Positions 5,356 through 5,569 of a stretch of 5,569 bases of DNA are shown piece by piece. Source of the stretch: Methanobacteriota archaeon (GTDB lineage: Archaea; Hydrothermarchaeota; Hydrothermarchaeia; Hydrothermarchaeales; JACQPM01). A program made the position numbers and the translations under genes. The notes below the pieces were generated by a model, which had not been told where the DNA came from, made no database searches, and saw nothing but the letters and a program-made list of their open reading frames with translations. The DNA is taken from the NCBI GenBank assembly GCA_016207475.1, contig JACQPM010000078.1, positions 1 through 5,569 of the forward strand. The letters are read 5' to 3'. The first letter of the stretch is position 1, and the number at the start of each line of letters is the position of its first letter.

Positions 5356-5569
5356 CTTCGCCTTGTACATGGCGATCTTGTTCTTCCTCAAGAGCTCCAT
5401 GGCCTGGACGCCGTACTTGGGGAAGATGTGGAGGGTGGCGTGGAAGGGCGGGACCGTCATGATCGTCTTGTTCTTCACGGGTATCTTGTTCTCCTAGAGC
5501 ATGTCGAAGGCCTTGTGATAGTCCCCGTTCGTGTAGTCAAGCCTTATGGGGATGGAGACGTCGGTACCC
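5344..5569 (-). CDS. 3' end of an ACT/ferredoxin-like domain protein, interrupted by an in-frame TAG
   Basis: The gene enters from the right edge and its start is outside the window. The frame reads GTDVSIPIRLDY, then NGDYHKAFDML, TAG (5494-5496), ENKIPVKNKTIMTV, PPFHATLHIFPKYG, VQAMELLRKN, KIAMYKAKPVF, and ends at TAG (5344-5346). This gives 24 codons before the internal TAG and 49 after it. Ignoring the TAG, the order is strand, helix, strand, strand, helix, strand, which fits an ACT-like or other ferredoxin-like domain of the usual length of about 70 residues. I infer the fold from pattern only and do not recognise the family. The TAG falls at the end of the first helix, where Glu, Lys or Gln would be ordinary (GAG, AAG and CAG are one base away). 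Codon choice is normal on both sides, so the frame has not decayed. It could be a recent nonsense mutation, a base-call error, or a recoded codon such as pyrrolysine. Confidence 0.6.

Noticed and set aside
5220..5462. An 80-codon plus-strand frame at the right end
   Set aside because: It crosses the cysteine-rich gene start, the terminator hairpin and the interrupted minus-strand gene. It is Arg/Ser/Pro-rich and has no promoter or motif.

Overview
The window looks like a chromosomal segment of a GC-rich archaeon, probably in the broad euryarchaeal group; I cannot place it more closely. The evidence is threefold. Two genes have A/T-rich TATA-like boxes centred about 27-28 bases before their ATG, as in leaderless archaeal transcripts. 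Arginine is mostly AGG and isoleucine is often ATA. The central gene is a MutS-family ATPase with an N-terminal helix-hairpin-helix region, resembling the archaeal MutS5/MutS2-like group. No RNA gene, CRISPR array, insertion sequence or other mobile element was seen, and coding density is very high.

Layout. On the plus strand, positions 2-715 hold the 3' part of a ZIP-family metal transporter whose 5' end lies outside the window. A palindromic TATA region (716-727) then drives a two-gene unit: a 67-residue cysteine-containing protein of unknown function (750-953), overlapping by 16 bases the MutS-like ATPase (938-3034). A second promoter region (about 3044-3062) precedes two tandem genes (3088-4164 and 4175-4792). 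Both encode an N-terminal membrane anchor followed by a long coiled coil, and both end in a leucine zipper with asparagine in the core. On the minus strand, reading right to left, is the 3' end of a gene with an ACT/ferredoxin-like strand-helix pattern, interrupted by an in-frame TAG (5344-5569). A hairpin with a T-rich tail follows, then a cysteine-rich protein with a thioredoxin-like C-terminal domain (4784-5290). That last gene converges on, and overlaps by 9 bases, the second coiled-coil gene.

How the genes may work together. The small protein and the MutS-like ATPase are probably co-transcribed, so the small protein may act in the same DNA-transaction pathway; this rests only on context. 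The two coiled-coil proteins are probably co-expressed and may form homo- or hetero-oligomeric, membrane-tethered scaffolds facing the cytoplasm. The transporter and the two minus-strand genes have no evident functional link to them. The most unusual points are the in-frame TAG with coding sense preserved on both sides, and the 51-residue repeats in the first coiled-coil protein, one of which lacks exactly 11 residues.
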